Notes: generated from the sequence alone by a model not told the origin. Positions 1-7,662 are shown, counted from the stretch's first letter. The stretch: 19,170 bases of DNA from Caldicoprobacter guelmensis (GCF_016908415.1 NZ_JAFBDW010000012.1:1-19170); one strand, 5' to 3'. Made by a program: numbers and translations.

Positions 1-117
1 TTTTGGGGGTAAGAGCTAAGAAAGTAAAGTTGTAATAAATGGAAATTAGGATATGAAAGTTGTTTACAAAGTAGGGGTGAAGCTTAAAGGCTGAGTCCTG
101 AAACACATATAAATAAA

Positions 118-138
118 GCTCTCGGACTTTTCGAGAGC
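118..138. repeat. Short inverted repeat upstream of the carboxylesterase
   Basis: GCTCTCG (118-124) and CGAGAGC (132-138) form a perfect 7-bp stem around a 7-nt loop, ending about 15 bases before the ribosome binding site. Read on the minus strand the stem is followed by a T-rich run, so it could be a terminator for a convergent gene or the end of an upstream unit. It could also be a 5' leader hairpin of the carboxylesterase mRNA. The rest of positions 1-168 shows no supportable gene. Confidence 0.4.
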
Positions 139-168
139 GTACATTAAAATAAGGGAGGGGAATAAGAT

Positions 169-1686
169 ATGTTAAGAAGGGTAGTTGTTGAAAATGGAAT
201 ATTAGAAGGTCTTCCGGCTGCTGATCCAAGGATAACCGTGTTTAAAGGAGTGCCATTTGCCGCACCTCCTGTGGGTGATTTAAGATGGCGTCCTCCTCAG
301 CCGTGTAAAAATTGGGAAGGCGTTTACAAAGCCTATACTTTTGCTCCTATTTCGATACAAGAAACACCAGGTTTGGACCCTAATAATATTTATACTAAGG
401 AGTGGCACGTAGATCCGAATGTTCCCATGAGTGAGGATTGTTTGTATTTGAATATATGGACGCCTGCAAAACATCCTGATGAGAAACTGCCGGTGATGGT
501 TTGGATTTTTGGTGGTGGTTTGCAGGTTGGTTATACTTCAGAAATGGAATTTGACGGAGAACGTATTGCACGAAGGGGAATAGTATTTGTAAGTGTTAAT
601 TATCGTTTAAATGTATTTGGCTTTTTTGCACATTCTCAGATTTCGGCAGAAAATCCGGATGGGCCTAAGGCCAATTTTGGGTTACTAGATCAATTGGCAG
701 GGATTGCTTGGGTTAAACGAAATATTGCGGCATTTGGAGGGGATCCAGACAACATTACAATATTTGGGCAATCGGCGGGGGGAGGCAGCGTAACAGCACA
801 TGTAACTTCGCCTGTGAGTAAGGGGATGTTTCAGAAAGCTATTATTCAAAGCGGAGGAGGTTTTGTTCCACCACGCTTTAATCAAGGATATCCTTCATTA
901 GAAGAGGCTGAAAAAATGGGGGAGGAGTTTTTTAAATATTTGGGTGTGAATTCGCTGGATGAGGCTCGTAAAATAGATGCAAAGGAACTTTTTGAAAAAT
1001 CTCTGTCATTTGGAGCTAGGTGGGGGTTTGTGAAGGATGGCTATTATATAGTAGACGATCCAGTAAAACTGATTATAGAAGGGAAATGGCATAAGATTCC
1101 TTTAATTATGGGTCATACGGGGAATGAGTTTGTAGAAAGGCCAAATGCGAAAACTGTAGAAGAATTTAAGGAGTACGCTTATAAGAAATACCAAGAGGAT
1201 GCAGAGGAATATTTAAGATTATGCAAAGTAGAAAATGACGATGTAGAAGAAATGTGTAGAAAAGGTGCGGTTAATATGTTTGAGATAGGGAACCTTATGT
1301 GGTGTGAGCATAATGCAGAAAAGAAGGATACTACTATATACTGTTATTGTTTTGATCCTGAGATTCCAGGGGATGATGCTGGTTCATTCCATTCTTCAGA
1401 GCTTTGGTTTACTTTTGAGACTTTAGCGAAATGCTGGAGGCCATTTGTGGGCAAGCATTATGATTTAGCGAGACAGATGTGTAATTATTGGACCAATTTT
1501 GCGAAAAAAGGAGATCCAAATGGTTTAGATGCGGATGGTACACCTATGCCAGAATGGAGGCCCTACACAAAGGAAGAACCCTTTATAATGCTGTTTGGAG
1601 ACAAACCAGGTAAGGATCCTAATAGGCCGACAGAATTAATGAAATTGATGGTAAAACATTATTTTAAGCGACTCAATATAAAATAA
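169..1686 (+). CDS. Type-B carboxylesterase (para-nitrobenzyl esterase family)
   Basis: An alpha/beta hydrolase that would hydrolyse carboxylic esters in the cytoplasm; no signal peptide is seen. Both family signatures are visible: EDCLYLNIWTP at residues 89-99 and GGDPDNITIFGQSAGGG at 190-206, which holds the nucleophile Ser202 in GQSAG. The oxyanion-hole FGGG is at 114-117. The rest of the triad is probably Glu320 (HTGNEF) and His408 (SFHSSE). The 505-residue length is normal for bacterial members. The ATG at 169 is preceded by a strong GGGAGGGG site (153-160). The gene ends just before a hairpin terminator and appears to be its own unit. In a sugar-catabolic neighbourhood it could remove acyl groups from imported glycosides, but that substrate is only inferred. 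The family is certain; the natural substrate is not. Confidence 0.93.
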   Translation: MLRRVVVENGILEGLPAADPRITVFKGVPFAAPPVGDLRWRPPQPCKNWEGVYKAYTFAPISIQETPGLDPNNIYTKEWHVDPNVPMSEDCLYLNIWTPAKHPDEKLPVMVWIFGGGLQVGYTSEMEFDGERIARRGIVFVSVNYRLNVFGFFAHSQISAENPDGPKANFGLLDQLAGIAWVKRNIAAFGGDPDNITIFGQSAGGGSVTAHVTSPVSKGMFQKAIIQSGGGFVPPRFNQGYPSLEEAEKMGEEFFKYLGVNSLDEARKIDAKELFEKSLSFGARWGFVKDGYYIVDDPVKLIIEGKWHKIPLIMGHTGNEFVERPNAKTVEEFKEYAYKKYQEDAEEYLRLCKVENDDVEEMCRKGAVNMFEIGNLMWCEHNAEKKDTTIYCYCFDPEIPGDDAGSFHSSELWFTFETLAKCWRPFVGKHYDLARQMCNYWTNFAKKGDPNGLDADGTPMPEWRPYTKEEPFIMLFGDKPGKDPNRPTELMKLMVKHYFKRLNIK

Positions 1687-1702
1687 ATTATTGCAGAATT
1701 GC

Positions 1703-1733
1703 CCCAGGCAAACGATAAATTCGTTTGCCTGGG
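1703..1733 (+). terminator. Hairpin terminator after the carboxylesterase
   Basis: CCCAGGCAAACG (1703-1714) pairs perfectly with CGTTTGCCTGGG (1722-1733) around a 7-nt loop, 16 bases after the carboxylesterase stop codon. The following bases are AT-rich with a short T run at 1743-1746. The stem is very stable but the U-tract is weak. It most likely terminates or processes the esterase transcript. Confidence 0.75.
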
Positions 1734-1783
1734 AGAAATATACTTTTATTGTGTAAATAAATAAGGAAAGAGAGGGTGAGAAA

Positions 1784-2065
1784 ATGGCTAATTTTAATGA
1801 TTTATCCGCGTTGTTAGAAGGTTTTATAAAGAGAGGGTTGCCTGGTTGTGGGTGTGCTGTAGCCAAAAATGGAGAAGTTTTATATGAAGGGTATTTTGGC
1901 TATGCAGATTTAGAGGAAAAAAAGCCCATGAATGAGGAAAGCGTTTTTCGCATCTTTTCTATGACTAAAGTAGTAATTTGTACGGCTGCTATGATACTTT
2001 ATGAAAGGGGTAAATTTTTATTAAGTGATCCAATATCCGAGTCTCCGCATGTCAAAAACAGGTAA
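1784..2065 (+). pseudogene. Beta-lactamase-family serine hydrolase, 5' fragment cut by an IS
   Basis: The first 86 codons match the start of class-C beta-lactamase/EstB-type serine hydrolases. A substrate-independent N-terminal motif (GCGCAVAKNGEVLYEGYFGYAD) leads to SMTK, the SxxK active-site motif carrying nucleophile Ser and general-base Lys. Similarity stops at DPISE (codon 86, base 2041); the last residues, SPHVKNR, are read through the adjoining IS end. Intact relatives are about 350-400 residues with a later YxN motif and an HxG-type motif, none of which is present here. An AGAGAGGGTGAG site precedes the ATG. The missing C-terminal part is not found beyond the IS at 3840, so DNA was lost there as well. 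The product is almost certainly non-functional. The family could equally be an esterase or a peptidase. Confidence 0.85.
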
Positions 2066-2082
2066 TTAAATTACATATATTA

Positions 2083-2118
2083 CCAAAAGGATTTTTGGAT
2101 TTTTTGTCGAATATATAT
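2083..2118 (+). promoter_or_regulatory. Promoter-like segment with Spo0A-box-like TGTCGAA (left copy)
   Basis: CCAAAA, GGATTTTT and TTGTCGAATATATAT follow in order, ending about 30 bases before the transposase start codon. TGTCGAA at 2105-2111 equals the consensus Spo0A box core, and the ATATAT next to it could serve as a -10. A related segment sits at 3874-3912. CCAAAA and TTTTGG (2083-2098) also form a small hairpin. Function is inferred from motif and position only. Confidence 0.35.
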
Positions 2119-2140
2119 CCCCTGTAGAAAGATGCAGGGG
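2119..2140 (+). promoter_or_regulatory. Hairpin sequestering the transposase ribosome binding site
   Basis: CCCCTG (2119-2124) pairs perfectly with CAGGGG (2135-2140), loop of 10 nt. The 3' arm is most of the CAGGGGTGA ribosome binding site used by the ATG at 2150. Folding would hide the site, a known way for insertion sequences to keep transposase synthesis low. Not tested. Confidence 0.45.
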
Positions 2141-2149
2141 TGATTGTGA

Positions 2150-3832
2150 ATGGATATAAATGATGTTAAGAATATTGTGGCATACAATGCCTCCAGTATA
2201 CCAGTATTGTTTGAGATGTGCCGTATTGCAAAAATAGCGGAAACTGTCAACGATATGGTAGAATGGAGACCGGATAATTCCCAGATTTCACCGGGATTTT
2301 TAATAGAAGTATTGGTGGTAACCATAATGCACAGGAGACAGCCTTTATGGAAAATTGAAGAATACTGGAGGAAACAAAAGCTTGAATACATGTTAGAGGG
2401 TAGCGATATTACAGTGGAACAATTAAACGATGACGCATTTGCTCGTGCTTTAGATAAACTGCATACCGTAAACATGAAAGAACTTGTGAGCCGTATATGT
2501 CTCAACATGTTAAAGGCTCATAATTTAACTATAGAGAGTCTGCACTTGGATACAACGTCTATTTCTGTAGAAGGGATGTATGAAGGGGATGAGGATGACG
2601 ACTTTATAATCTGCTACGGTTACAGCAAAGATAATAGGCCTGACCTTAAGCAATTTAAGATAGGGGCAGCAGTACAGCAGAGTGGGCTACCTGTAATGGG
2701 TCAGCTTTTATCCGGAAACAAATCGGACCGGGAATGGAACCCGGAGGCGATAAAGGAGATGAAGGTATTTTTTGAGGGGCAACAATATAGAGATATTATA
2801 TTTGTGGGGGATTCTGCGACTGTATCTTCATATGAATCGTTAAGGCAGTTAGAGGGTTTACGGTTTATATCACGTTTACCAGAGAATTTTTCATGTGTTT
2901 CGGAATGGAAAGAGAAGGCATGGCAGGGGGTGAATTGGGAAGAAGTAGGAACATTAAGTGAGTCTTCACGTAAAGATGCAGCAGAATACAGGATTTATGA
3001 ATTTGTGGAGGTTATAGATGGGAAGCCGTATCGATTTGTATTGGTTCATACAAATTCGTTGAGGGAGCAGAAGATAAAGACATTGCAGAAGAGGTGGGAG
3101 AAAGAGAAGAGGGAGCTTGAGAAGGAGGCTAAGAGTATAGGCAAGAGAGCATTTGCATGTGTTGAGGATGCACTGCGGGAGAGTGCGGTTTTTATGGAGA
3201 AAGTTAAGTCAATGCATTACAATGTAGAAGCTCATATAGAAGAGGAGGTTACTCGGAGGTATAATAGAAGAGGGAGGCCTGGTACGGAAGATAGGTATGA
3301 GGAGACGGTAAGCTACTATGTAAAGCATACTATAGGTGAGAGGGATGATATGGCATGTGAGAAAGACTTATTTATGGAATCGACATTTGTTCTTATTACT
3401 TCAGTTATGGATAGAGAGAAATATCCTGGATGGAGGATACTGGCGGAATATAAAGGGCAAAGTTCAATAGAGCAGGCATTTAAGTTTTCAAAAAGTCCAG
3501 TGTACTTAGGGCCAGTATATTTGAAGAGACCTGAGCGAGTAGAAGCGCTGGGATATGTATTTATACTTGTTTTACTGATAGCGAGTTATTTAGAGTACAG
3601 AGTAAGGAAAGCATTGAGGGAGAGGGGAGAATATTATATTCAGCCTAATGGTCAAAAATCGACTCGACCATCGGTTAGGACTATACTTGAGGTATTGGAG
3701 ACAGTATTGGTTATATATTTCAATGGTGATCTGTATTTGCCAAATGATACTTCACCAAAGATATTGAAGATGCTAGAATGGTTGGGATTTAGTCCTGACA
3801 TTTACACGAAAAAGATAAATCCCATTTTTTAA
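2150..3832 (+). CDS. IS1634-family transposase (DDE, DUF4277 N-terminus)
   Basis: Cuts and joins the ends of its own IS. The first 120 residues resemble the DUF4277 domain typical of this family. The DDE catalytic triad is best placed at Asp134 (LHLDTTS), Asp221 (FVGDSA) and Glu441 (GQSSIEQAFKFSKSP, matching the family's YR..IEraFR.LKs signature). A basic, coiled-coil-like stretch lies at about residues 303-335, and a hydrophobic helix at about 467-480. At 560 residues the protein is full length and uninterrupted, so the element may still be active, unlike the IS110 copy at 8893-10159. The ATG at 2150 sits 9 bases after GGGG of CAGGGGTGA. Its RBS can fold into a hairpin. Confidence 0.9.
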   Translation: MDINDVKNIVAYNASSIPVLFEMCRIAKIAETVNDMVEWRPDNSQISPGFLIEVLVVTIMHRRQPLWKIEEYWRKQKLEYMLEGSDITVEQLNDDAFARALDKLHTVNMKELVSRICLNMLKAHNLTIESLHLDTTSISVEGMYEGDEDDDFIICYGYSKDNRPDLKQFKIGAAVQQSGLPVMGQLLSGNKSDREWNPEAIKEMKVFFEGQQYRDIIFVGDSATVSSYESLRQLEGLRFISRLPENFSCVSEWKEKAWQGVNWEEVGTLSESSRKDAAEYRIYEFVEVIDGKPYRFVLVHTNSLREQKIKTLQKRWEKEKRELEKEAKSIGKRAFACVEDALRESAVFMEKVKSMHYNVEAHIEEEVTRRYNRRGRPGTEDRYEETVSYYVKHTIGERDDMACEKDLFMESTFVLITSVMDREKYPGWRILAEYKGQSSIEQAFKFSKSPVYLGPVYLKRPERVEALGYVFILVLLIASYLEYRVRKALRERGEYYIQPNGQKSTRPSVRTILEVLETVLVIYFNGDLYLPNDTSPKILKMLEWLGFSPDIYTKKINPIF

Positions 3833-3873
3833 CATGTGAAATGTGGGTTTTATAGTTGGAAAAAATTTTTTGT

Positions 3874-3916
3874 CCAAAAGAAGGATTTTTTTCATTTATG
3901 TCGTATATATTATAAT
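3874..3916 (+). promoter_or_regulatory. Promoter region of the GntR gene, related to the segment at 2083-2118
   Basis: CCAAAA, GGATTTTTTT and TGTCG followed by TATATATTATAAT resemble the segment upstream of the transposase: 16 of 21 bases match between 3883-3903 and 2089-2109. TATAAT at 3911-3916 is a perfect -10 hexamer. No good -35 is seen at the right distance. TGTCGTA (3899-3905) is a one-mismatch Spo0A box core. The start codon at 3972 lies 55 bases downstream. Confidence 0.4.
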
Positions 3917-3921
3917 AAGAT

Positions 3922-3947
3922 GTAAGATGACTTACTAGCATACTAAG
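3922..3947 (+). promoter_or_regulatory. Candidate operator for the GntR regulator
   Basis: GTAAG (3922-3926) and CTTAC (3931-3935) form an inverted repeat with a 4-base spacer. CTTAC also starts a second imperfect palindrome, CTTACTAGCATACTAAG (3931-3947). The cluster lies just after the -10 at 3911-3916 and before the regulator's RBS, as expected for autoregulation. A related ACTA-ATACTA block is upstream of the dehydrogenase at 4690-4700. The assignment is inferred. Confidence 0.4.
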
Positions 3948-3971
3948 AAAGAAGAGAGGAAGAAGTATAAT

Positions 3972-4682
3972 ATGGTAAGGGCAATAAAGAAAAATAGTGT
4001 ACGTGAACAAGTAGTGGAAGAATTAAAAAGACAGATTATAAATAAAAATTGGCTTCCCGGTACAAAAATTCCCTCAGAAAACGAATTGGCTGCACTTTTG
4101 CAGGTTAGTAGGGTTACTGTAAGGGAAGCATTGCAGCAGCTGATTACTCTAGGATTATTGGAAACAAGGCAAGGGGAAGGAACCTTTGTAAAAGAATTAT
4201 TGGTTGACAGTTATATGAACAGTCTAATTCCTTATTTTGTCTTAGATATACCTCAATTAATGCAAATATTGGAATATAGAAAGTTGGCTGAACCTGCTGC
4301 TATGAGCCTGGTTGTTGAAAGAGCTACTAAGGAGGATATTCGTAAATTAGAATACATATTCAAAAACATGATGGAAAAACAGAACGATGTTAAAAAATTT
4401 GCACAAGAAGATTTAAATTTTCATCTAGCTTTAGGTGAAATAACAAGAAATGCAGTTATAGTTAAAGTCAATTATGTAATTAGAGACATTTTAAGTGTAG
4501 CAATGGATTATATAGTACAGTACCTTGGCACTCGTGATGGATTGTATTACCATGAAAAAATAATTAGTTCTATAAAAGATAAAGACGTAGAAAGAGCCCA
4601 AAAATTTATGGCTGAACACATAGAAGAAACTATTAGAAAAATATCACAGATTGAAAAGAATATAAAAATAACCAACAAATAA
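3972..4682 (+). CDS. GntR-family transcriptional regulator, FadR/FCD type
   Basis: A DNA-binding repressor or activator that responds to a small carboxylate or sugar acid. Residues 8-73 are a standard winged helix-turn-helix (PGTKIPSENELA, VSRVTVREALQQL, GLLETRQGEGTFV). Residues about 95-225 are the all-helical FCD ligand domain; Asp147, His151, His194 and His216 fit the usual metal-binding set (one Asp and three His). The 236-residue length is typical. The ATG at 3972 has a purine-rich GAGAGGAAG upstream. It is immediately upstream of, and in the same direction as, the dehydrogenase-transketolase-GarR operon and most likely controls it and itself. FCD regulators with this metal site usually bind organic acids, which would suit a sugar-acid intermediate. 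The effector cannot be read from the sequence. Confidence 0.92.
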   Translation: MVRAIKKNSVREQVVEELKRQIINKNWLPGTKIPSENELAALLQVSRVTVREALQQLITLGLLETRQGEGTFVKELLVDSYMNSLIPYFVLDIPQLMQILEYRKLAEPAAMSLVVERATKEDIRKLEYIFKNMMEKQNDVKKFAQEDLNFHLALGEITRNAVIVKVNYVIRDILSVAMDYIVQYLGTRDGLYYHEKIISSIKDKDVERAQKFMAEHIEETIRKISQIEKNIKITNK

Positions 4683-4689
4683 TTATTGA

Positions 4690-4717
4690 ACTATATACTA
4701 TAGAGAGAATAGTTATT
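4690..4717 (+). promoter_or_regulatory. Candidate operator upstream of the dehydrogenase
   Basis: ACTATATACTA (4690-4700) shares ACTA and ATACTA with the palindrome upstream of the GntR gene. CTATA (4691-4695) and TATAG (4699-4703) make a small inverted repeat, and ATAGTTATTC follows at 4709-4718. It lies between the regulator stop codon and the GGGAGGT ribosome binding site of the dehydrogenase. Weak evidence; AT-rich palindromes arise often by chance. Confidence 0.3.
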
Positions 4718-4735
4718 CAGGGAGGTAAAATTAAC

Positions 4736-5776
4736 ATGAAGGCCGTTGTTAAGTATGACAATGTTGATGGAGCCACCGAAGTGAGAGAGGTGCCCATCCC
4801 GGATATAGGGCCAAACGATGTGTTGGTTAGAGTAGCATACGCCGGTATATGTGGTAGTGACCCTCATATGCATCATAATAAGGTTACATATAAAGTAAAT
4901 GTGCCGCTCATACTTGGTCACGAATTTTCTGGAATCATTGAGAAAATAGGGGACAATGTAGAAGGGTTTAAAGTCGGCGACAAGATTACGGCAGAAACAC
5001 ATGCAGATTATTGTGGGGTTTGCAGGTTGTGCCGTACAAATAACTACCATGTGTGTCGTGAAAGAAAGGGCTTTGGATTTCATGTAGATGGGGCATTTGC
5101 TCAGTATGTAAAAGTACCTGCTAGAATTCTTCATAAATTGCCTCCTAATGTAAGTTTGAGGGAGGCTGCATTGACTGAGCCCTTGTGTGTAGCTTATAGT
5201 TCACTGGTAAAACACTCAAACATCAAGGCAGGCGATTTAGTAGTTGTCATTGGGCCTGGGCCTATAGGACTTTTATGTGTACAAATAGCACGATTAATGG
5301 GGGCTGCTGATATTGTAGTCATAGGTACAGAGGGTGATGACTTCAGGTTGGAATTGGCTAAGGAATTAGGAGCTGCTATTGTGATTAATAGTTCAAAAGA
5401 GGATCCTGTGTCTGTAATTATGAATATGAGAGATCATTACGGTGCTGATATAGTTGTTGATACTGCCGGGGTTTCTTCTACGTTAAAACTTTCTATGGAT
5501 ATTGTAAGACCCTGTGGACAAATTAATAAGATAGGTTGGGGTCCTAATCCTGTAGGTTTTTCTTTGGATCCACTTATATCTAAGGCGGTTACCATGAACT
5601 TTACGTTTAGTCATAATTGGGATGTTTGGGAAACATGTCTCACTTTAATGGATAAAAAAGCTGTAAACGTAGAAAAGCTCATTACGCATGAGCTACCTTT
5701 AGATAAATGGGAAGAAGGTTTTGAATTAATAGAATCAAAAAAAGCTGTAAAAGTGCTTCTCACTCCTATTGGTTGA
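4736..5776 (+). CDS. Zinc-dependent medium-chain alcohol/polyol dehydrogenase
   Basis: Oxidises a secondary hydroxyl of a polyol, sugar or amino alcohol with NAD(P). It belongs to the threonine 3-dehydrogenase/sorbitol dehydrogenase branch. Catalytic zinc ligands are visible: Cys39 (GICGSD), His62 and Glu63 (GHEFSG), with Glu148 (TEPL) near the site. The structural zinc site is Cys93, Cys96, Cys99 and Cys107. The Rossmann fingerprint GPGPIG is at 173-178. The 346-residue length is normal. The ATG at 4736 follows a good GGGAGGT site. It is the first gene of the operon after the regulator, 62 bases before the transketolase N-subunit. The second beta-strand ends in VIGTEGDDFR instead of a clear Asp, so the NAD/NADP preference is uncertain. 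Context suggests a sugar or sugar-alcohol substrate rather than threonine. Confidence 0.9.
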   Translation: MKAVVKYDNVDGATEVREVPIPDIGPNDVLVRVAYAGICGSDPHMHHNKVTYKVNVPLILGHEFSGIIEKIGDNVEGFKVGDKITAETHADYCGVCRLCRTNNYHVCRERKGFGFHVDGAFAQYVKVPARILHKLPPNVSLREAALTEPLCVAYSSLVKHSNIKAGDLVVVIGPGPIGLLCVQIARLMGAADIVVIGTEGDDFRLELAKELGAAIVINSSKEDPVSVIMNMRDHYGADIVVDTAGVSSTLKLSMDIVRPCGQINKIGWGPNPVGFSLDPLISKAVTMNFTFSHNWDVWETCLTLMDKKAVNVEKLITHELPLDKWEEGFELIESKKAVKVLLTPIG

Positions 5777-5838
5777 ATAGAAGCTTAGTAAATGAGCTTA
5801 TAACTCATATCTAAATTTTAAGGAAGAAGGGAACATGA

Positions 5839-6684
5839 ATGGAATCCAACGAGCTAATTAAATACTTAGAGAGAAAAGCACTTCAATTGAGATACTATAT
5901 ATTAGAAATGATAGGCGTTGGGAAAGCAGGGCATCTTGGAGGTTCCAGTTCCTGTGCTGAGATTGTAGCCACTCTTTATTTTCACTGGATGAATATAGAT
6001 CCCAATAATCCATATGACCCTAACAGGGATCGGTTTCTTTTGAGTAAAGGACATGCGGCTTTAGTCCAATATGCAGCATTAGCTGAATTGGGATATTTTC
6101 CGATTGAGGAGCTGAAGAAAGTAAAAACTTTGGGCGGTATGCTCCAAGGTCATCCCGATATGAAGACCACACCAGGAGTGGAAGCCAATACAGGGTCACT
6201 GGGACAAGGGTTATCTATTGCTTTAGGGATGGCTTTAGGACTTCGTTTGGATGGTAGAAAAAGCCGAGTATATGTGATATTGGGCGATGGGGAATTAGCT
6301 GAAGGTCAAGTATGGGAAGCTGCCATGGCAGCATCACATTATAAAGTCGACAATTTGGTGGCTTTTGTTGACAAGAATGGAGTACAAGCAACGGGTCCAG
6401 TGGAGGAAAGGCTCAACAGTAATCCTTTAGCGCCTAAGTGGTCAGCCTTTGGGTGGCATGTAATAGAAATTGATGGTCATTCCATAAAGGAGATACTGGA
6501 GGCGCTTAAGGAGGCAAATAATATAAAAGGGCGACCTACAGTTATAATAGCACATACTGTAAAGGGAAAAGGATTTTCGTTTGCGGAGCACAATGCAGCT
6601 TTTCACAACGGGATTCTTACTGAAGAGCAGTACCTTATTGCAAAAAGAGAGCTTGAGAAGTTAATGCAGGGAGATGAAAGGTAA
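5839..6684 (+). CDS. Transketolase, N-terminal (TPP-binding) subunit
   Basis: The thiamine-diphosphate-binding half of a two-gene transketolase, which transfers a two-carbon ketol unit between sugar phosphates. The TPP/Mg motif begins with GDGELAEGQVWEAA (149-162) and ends at Asn180 (VDKNG). His32 (AGHLGG), His72 (SKGHAA) and His105 (GHPD) correspond to conserved substrate or cofactor histidines. At 281 residues it is typical of split subunits, as against about 660 for fused enzymes. The ATG at 5839 is preceded by AAGGAAGAAGGGA. A second ATG four bases upstream is out of frame. The gene overlaps the C-subunit gene by one base (TAATG), so translation is probably coupled. Split pairs include housekeeping-like enzymes and specialised ones such as apulose-4-phosphate transketolase AptA. 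A close but truncated paralogue lies at 18791. Confidence 0.92.
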   Translation: MESNELIKYLERKALQLRYYILEMIGVGKAGHLGGSSSCAEIVATLYFHWMNIDPNNPYDPNRDRFLLSKGHAALVQYAALAELGYFPIEELKKVKTLGGMLQGHPDMKTTPGVEANTGSLGQGLSIALGMALGLRLDGRKSRVYVILGDGELAEGQVWEAAMAASHYKVDNLVAFVDKNGVQATGPVEERLNSNPLAPKWSAFGWHVIEIDGHSIKEILEALKEANNIKGRPTVIIAHTVKGKGFSFAEHNAAFHNGILTEEQYLIAKRELEKLMQGDER

Positions 6685-7616
6685 TGAAAAGGGAAAGTCT
6701 TAGAGAGGCATATGGACAGGCTTTAGTAGAAGCAGGGAAAAGGAATAAGGATGTAGTGGTGTTGGAGGCTGATTTAGGCAAGTCGACACGTTCATGTCTT
6801 TTTGAGGAGATTTTTCCAGATAGATATTTTGAGATGAGCATTGCTGAGCAGAATATGGCTTCTACGGCAGCAGGATTAGCGTTAGTTGGGAAGATCCCAT
6901 TTATACATTCATTTGCTGTTTTTGCGACAGGACGCGCCTATGACCAGATAAGGCAGGCTATAGCGATTCCTCGACTTAATGTCAAGATATGTGGTTCAAG
7001 CTGTGGTCTTTCAGACTTTGGAGATGGTTCTACTCATCAGTCAATTGAGGATGTTGCGTTAATGAGCGCTATACCTAACATGGTAGTACTGGTTCCGGCA
7101 GATGCGGTTGAGACTAAGAAAATGGTAGAAGCCATGGTAAAATACAAAGGGCCAGTTTATATTCGTATTAATAGAAACGATTTACCGGTGTATACGCCTG
7201 AAAATTTAGAATATGAAATAGGCCGCATGTATACTTTAAGAGAGGGTAAGGATGTAGTGGTATTTGCTAATGGTGTGATGGTCTCCAGGGCTATGGAGGC
7301 AGCAGAAATTCTACAAAGAGAAGGCATTTCGATAGAGGTGGTGAATGTAAGCACGGTAAAACCATTGGATGTTGATACTTTAGTAGAGAAGGTTAGGAAT
7401 TTTAAAGGCGCTGTAATAGCAGAGGAGCATAGCATCATAGGAGGGCTAGGTAGCGCAATAGCATTGGCGTTATGTAAAAGAAAAGTGAACGTTCCATTGG
7501 AATTTGTAGCGATAGAGGATAAGTTTGGTACGTCAGCTTCTAATTATGAAGAATTACTGGTACATTATGGTTTGAGTGTAGAAAATATTTGTGAGAAAGT
7601 AAAAAGTTTAATATAG
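6684..7616 (+). CDS. Transketolase, C-terminal (pyrimidine-binding) subunit
   Basis: The partner of the preceding gene; the two form the active heterotetramer. It contains the Transket_pyr domain, with the catalytic glutamate that activates the TPP aminopyrimidine at Glu55 (SIAEQNM). The conserved GDGSTHQSIED follows at 114-124 with His118. The C-terminal transketolase domain (about 185-305) includes the AEEHSIIGGLGSAIA stretch. At 310 residues it has the usual length. The ATG at 6684 overlaps the previous stop codon (TAATG), and GGGAGATG just upstream acts as RBS. The C-terminal domain helps set acceptor preference, so a comparison with AptB, the apulose-4-phosphate enzyme, would be the most informative test of its role. 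Confidence 0.92.
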   Translation: MKRESLREAYGQALVEAGKRNKDVVVLEADLGKSTRSCLFEEIFPDRYFEMSIAEQNMASTAAGLALVGKIPFIHSFAVFATGRAYDQIRQAIAIPRLNVKICGSSCGLSDFGDGSTHQSIEDVALMSAIPNMVVLVPADAVETKKMVEAMVKYKGPVYIRINRNDLPVYTPENLEYEIGRMYTLREGKDVVVFANGVMVSRAMEAAEILQREGISIEVVNVSTVKPLDVDTLVEKVRNFKGAVIAEEHSIIGGLGSAIALALCKRKVNVPLEFVAIEDKFGTSASNYEELLVHYGLSVENICEKVKSLI

Positions 7617-7662
7617 TATGATGTGTTCTAGTATAAAACTTATGTAAAAAGGAGTGGATAAG

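Larger units (their letters stand above)
2047..3837 (+). mobile_element. IS1634-family insertion sequence (IS4-like DDE)
   Basis: About 1.8 kb holding one transposase gene. Candidate terminal inverted repeats are CATGTcAAAAAcaGG (2048-2062) and the reverse complement of 3822-3836 (CATGTtAAAAAatGG), 12 of 15 bases matching; the right one overlaps the transposase stop codon. The element begins where the serine hydrolase reading frame breaks (base 2042). No clean target duplication was seen, and members of this family are known for unusually long and variable duplications. Exact ends could be off by several bases. Confidence 0.7.

Noticed and set aside
2080..2508. Minus-strand open frame over the transposase start
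   Set aside because: It is antisense to a clear transposase with intact catalytic motifs; no RBS or recognisable domain.
2083..3912. The two related segments as a long target-site duplication of the IS1634-like element
   Set aside because: Such duplications should be nearly identical and lie just outside the ends. These differ at about a quarter of positions, and the left one is inside the inferred left end.
4736..5776. Firm naming of the dehydrogenase as threonine 3-dehydrogenase (tdh)
   Set aside because: Zinc and nucleotide motifs fit the whole family; no glycine C-acetyltransferase gene is adjacent and the context is sugar catabolism.
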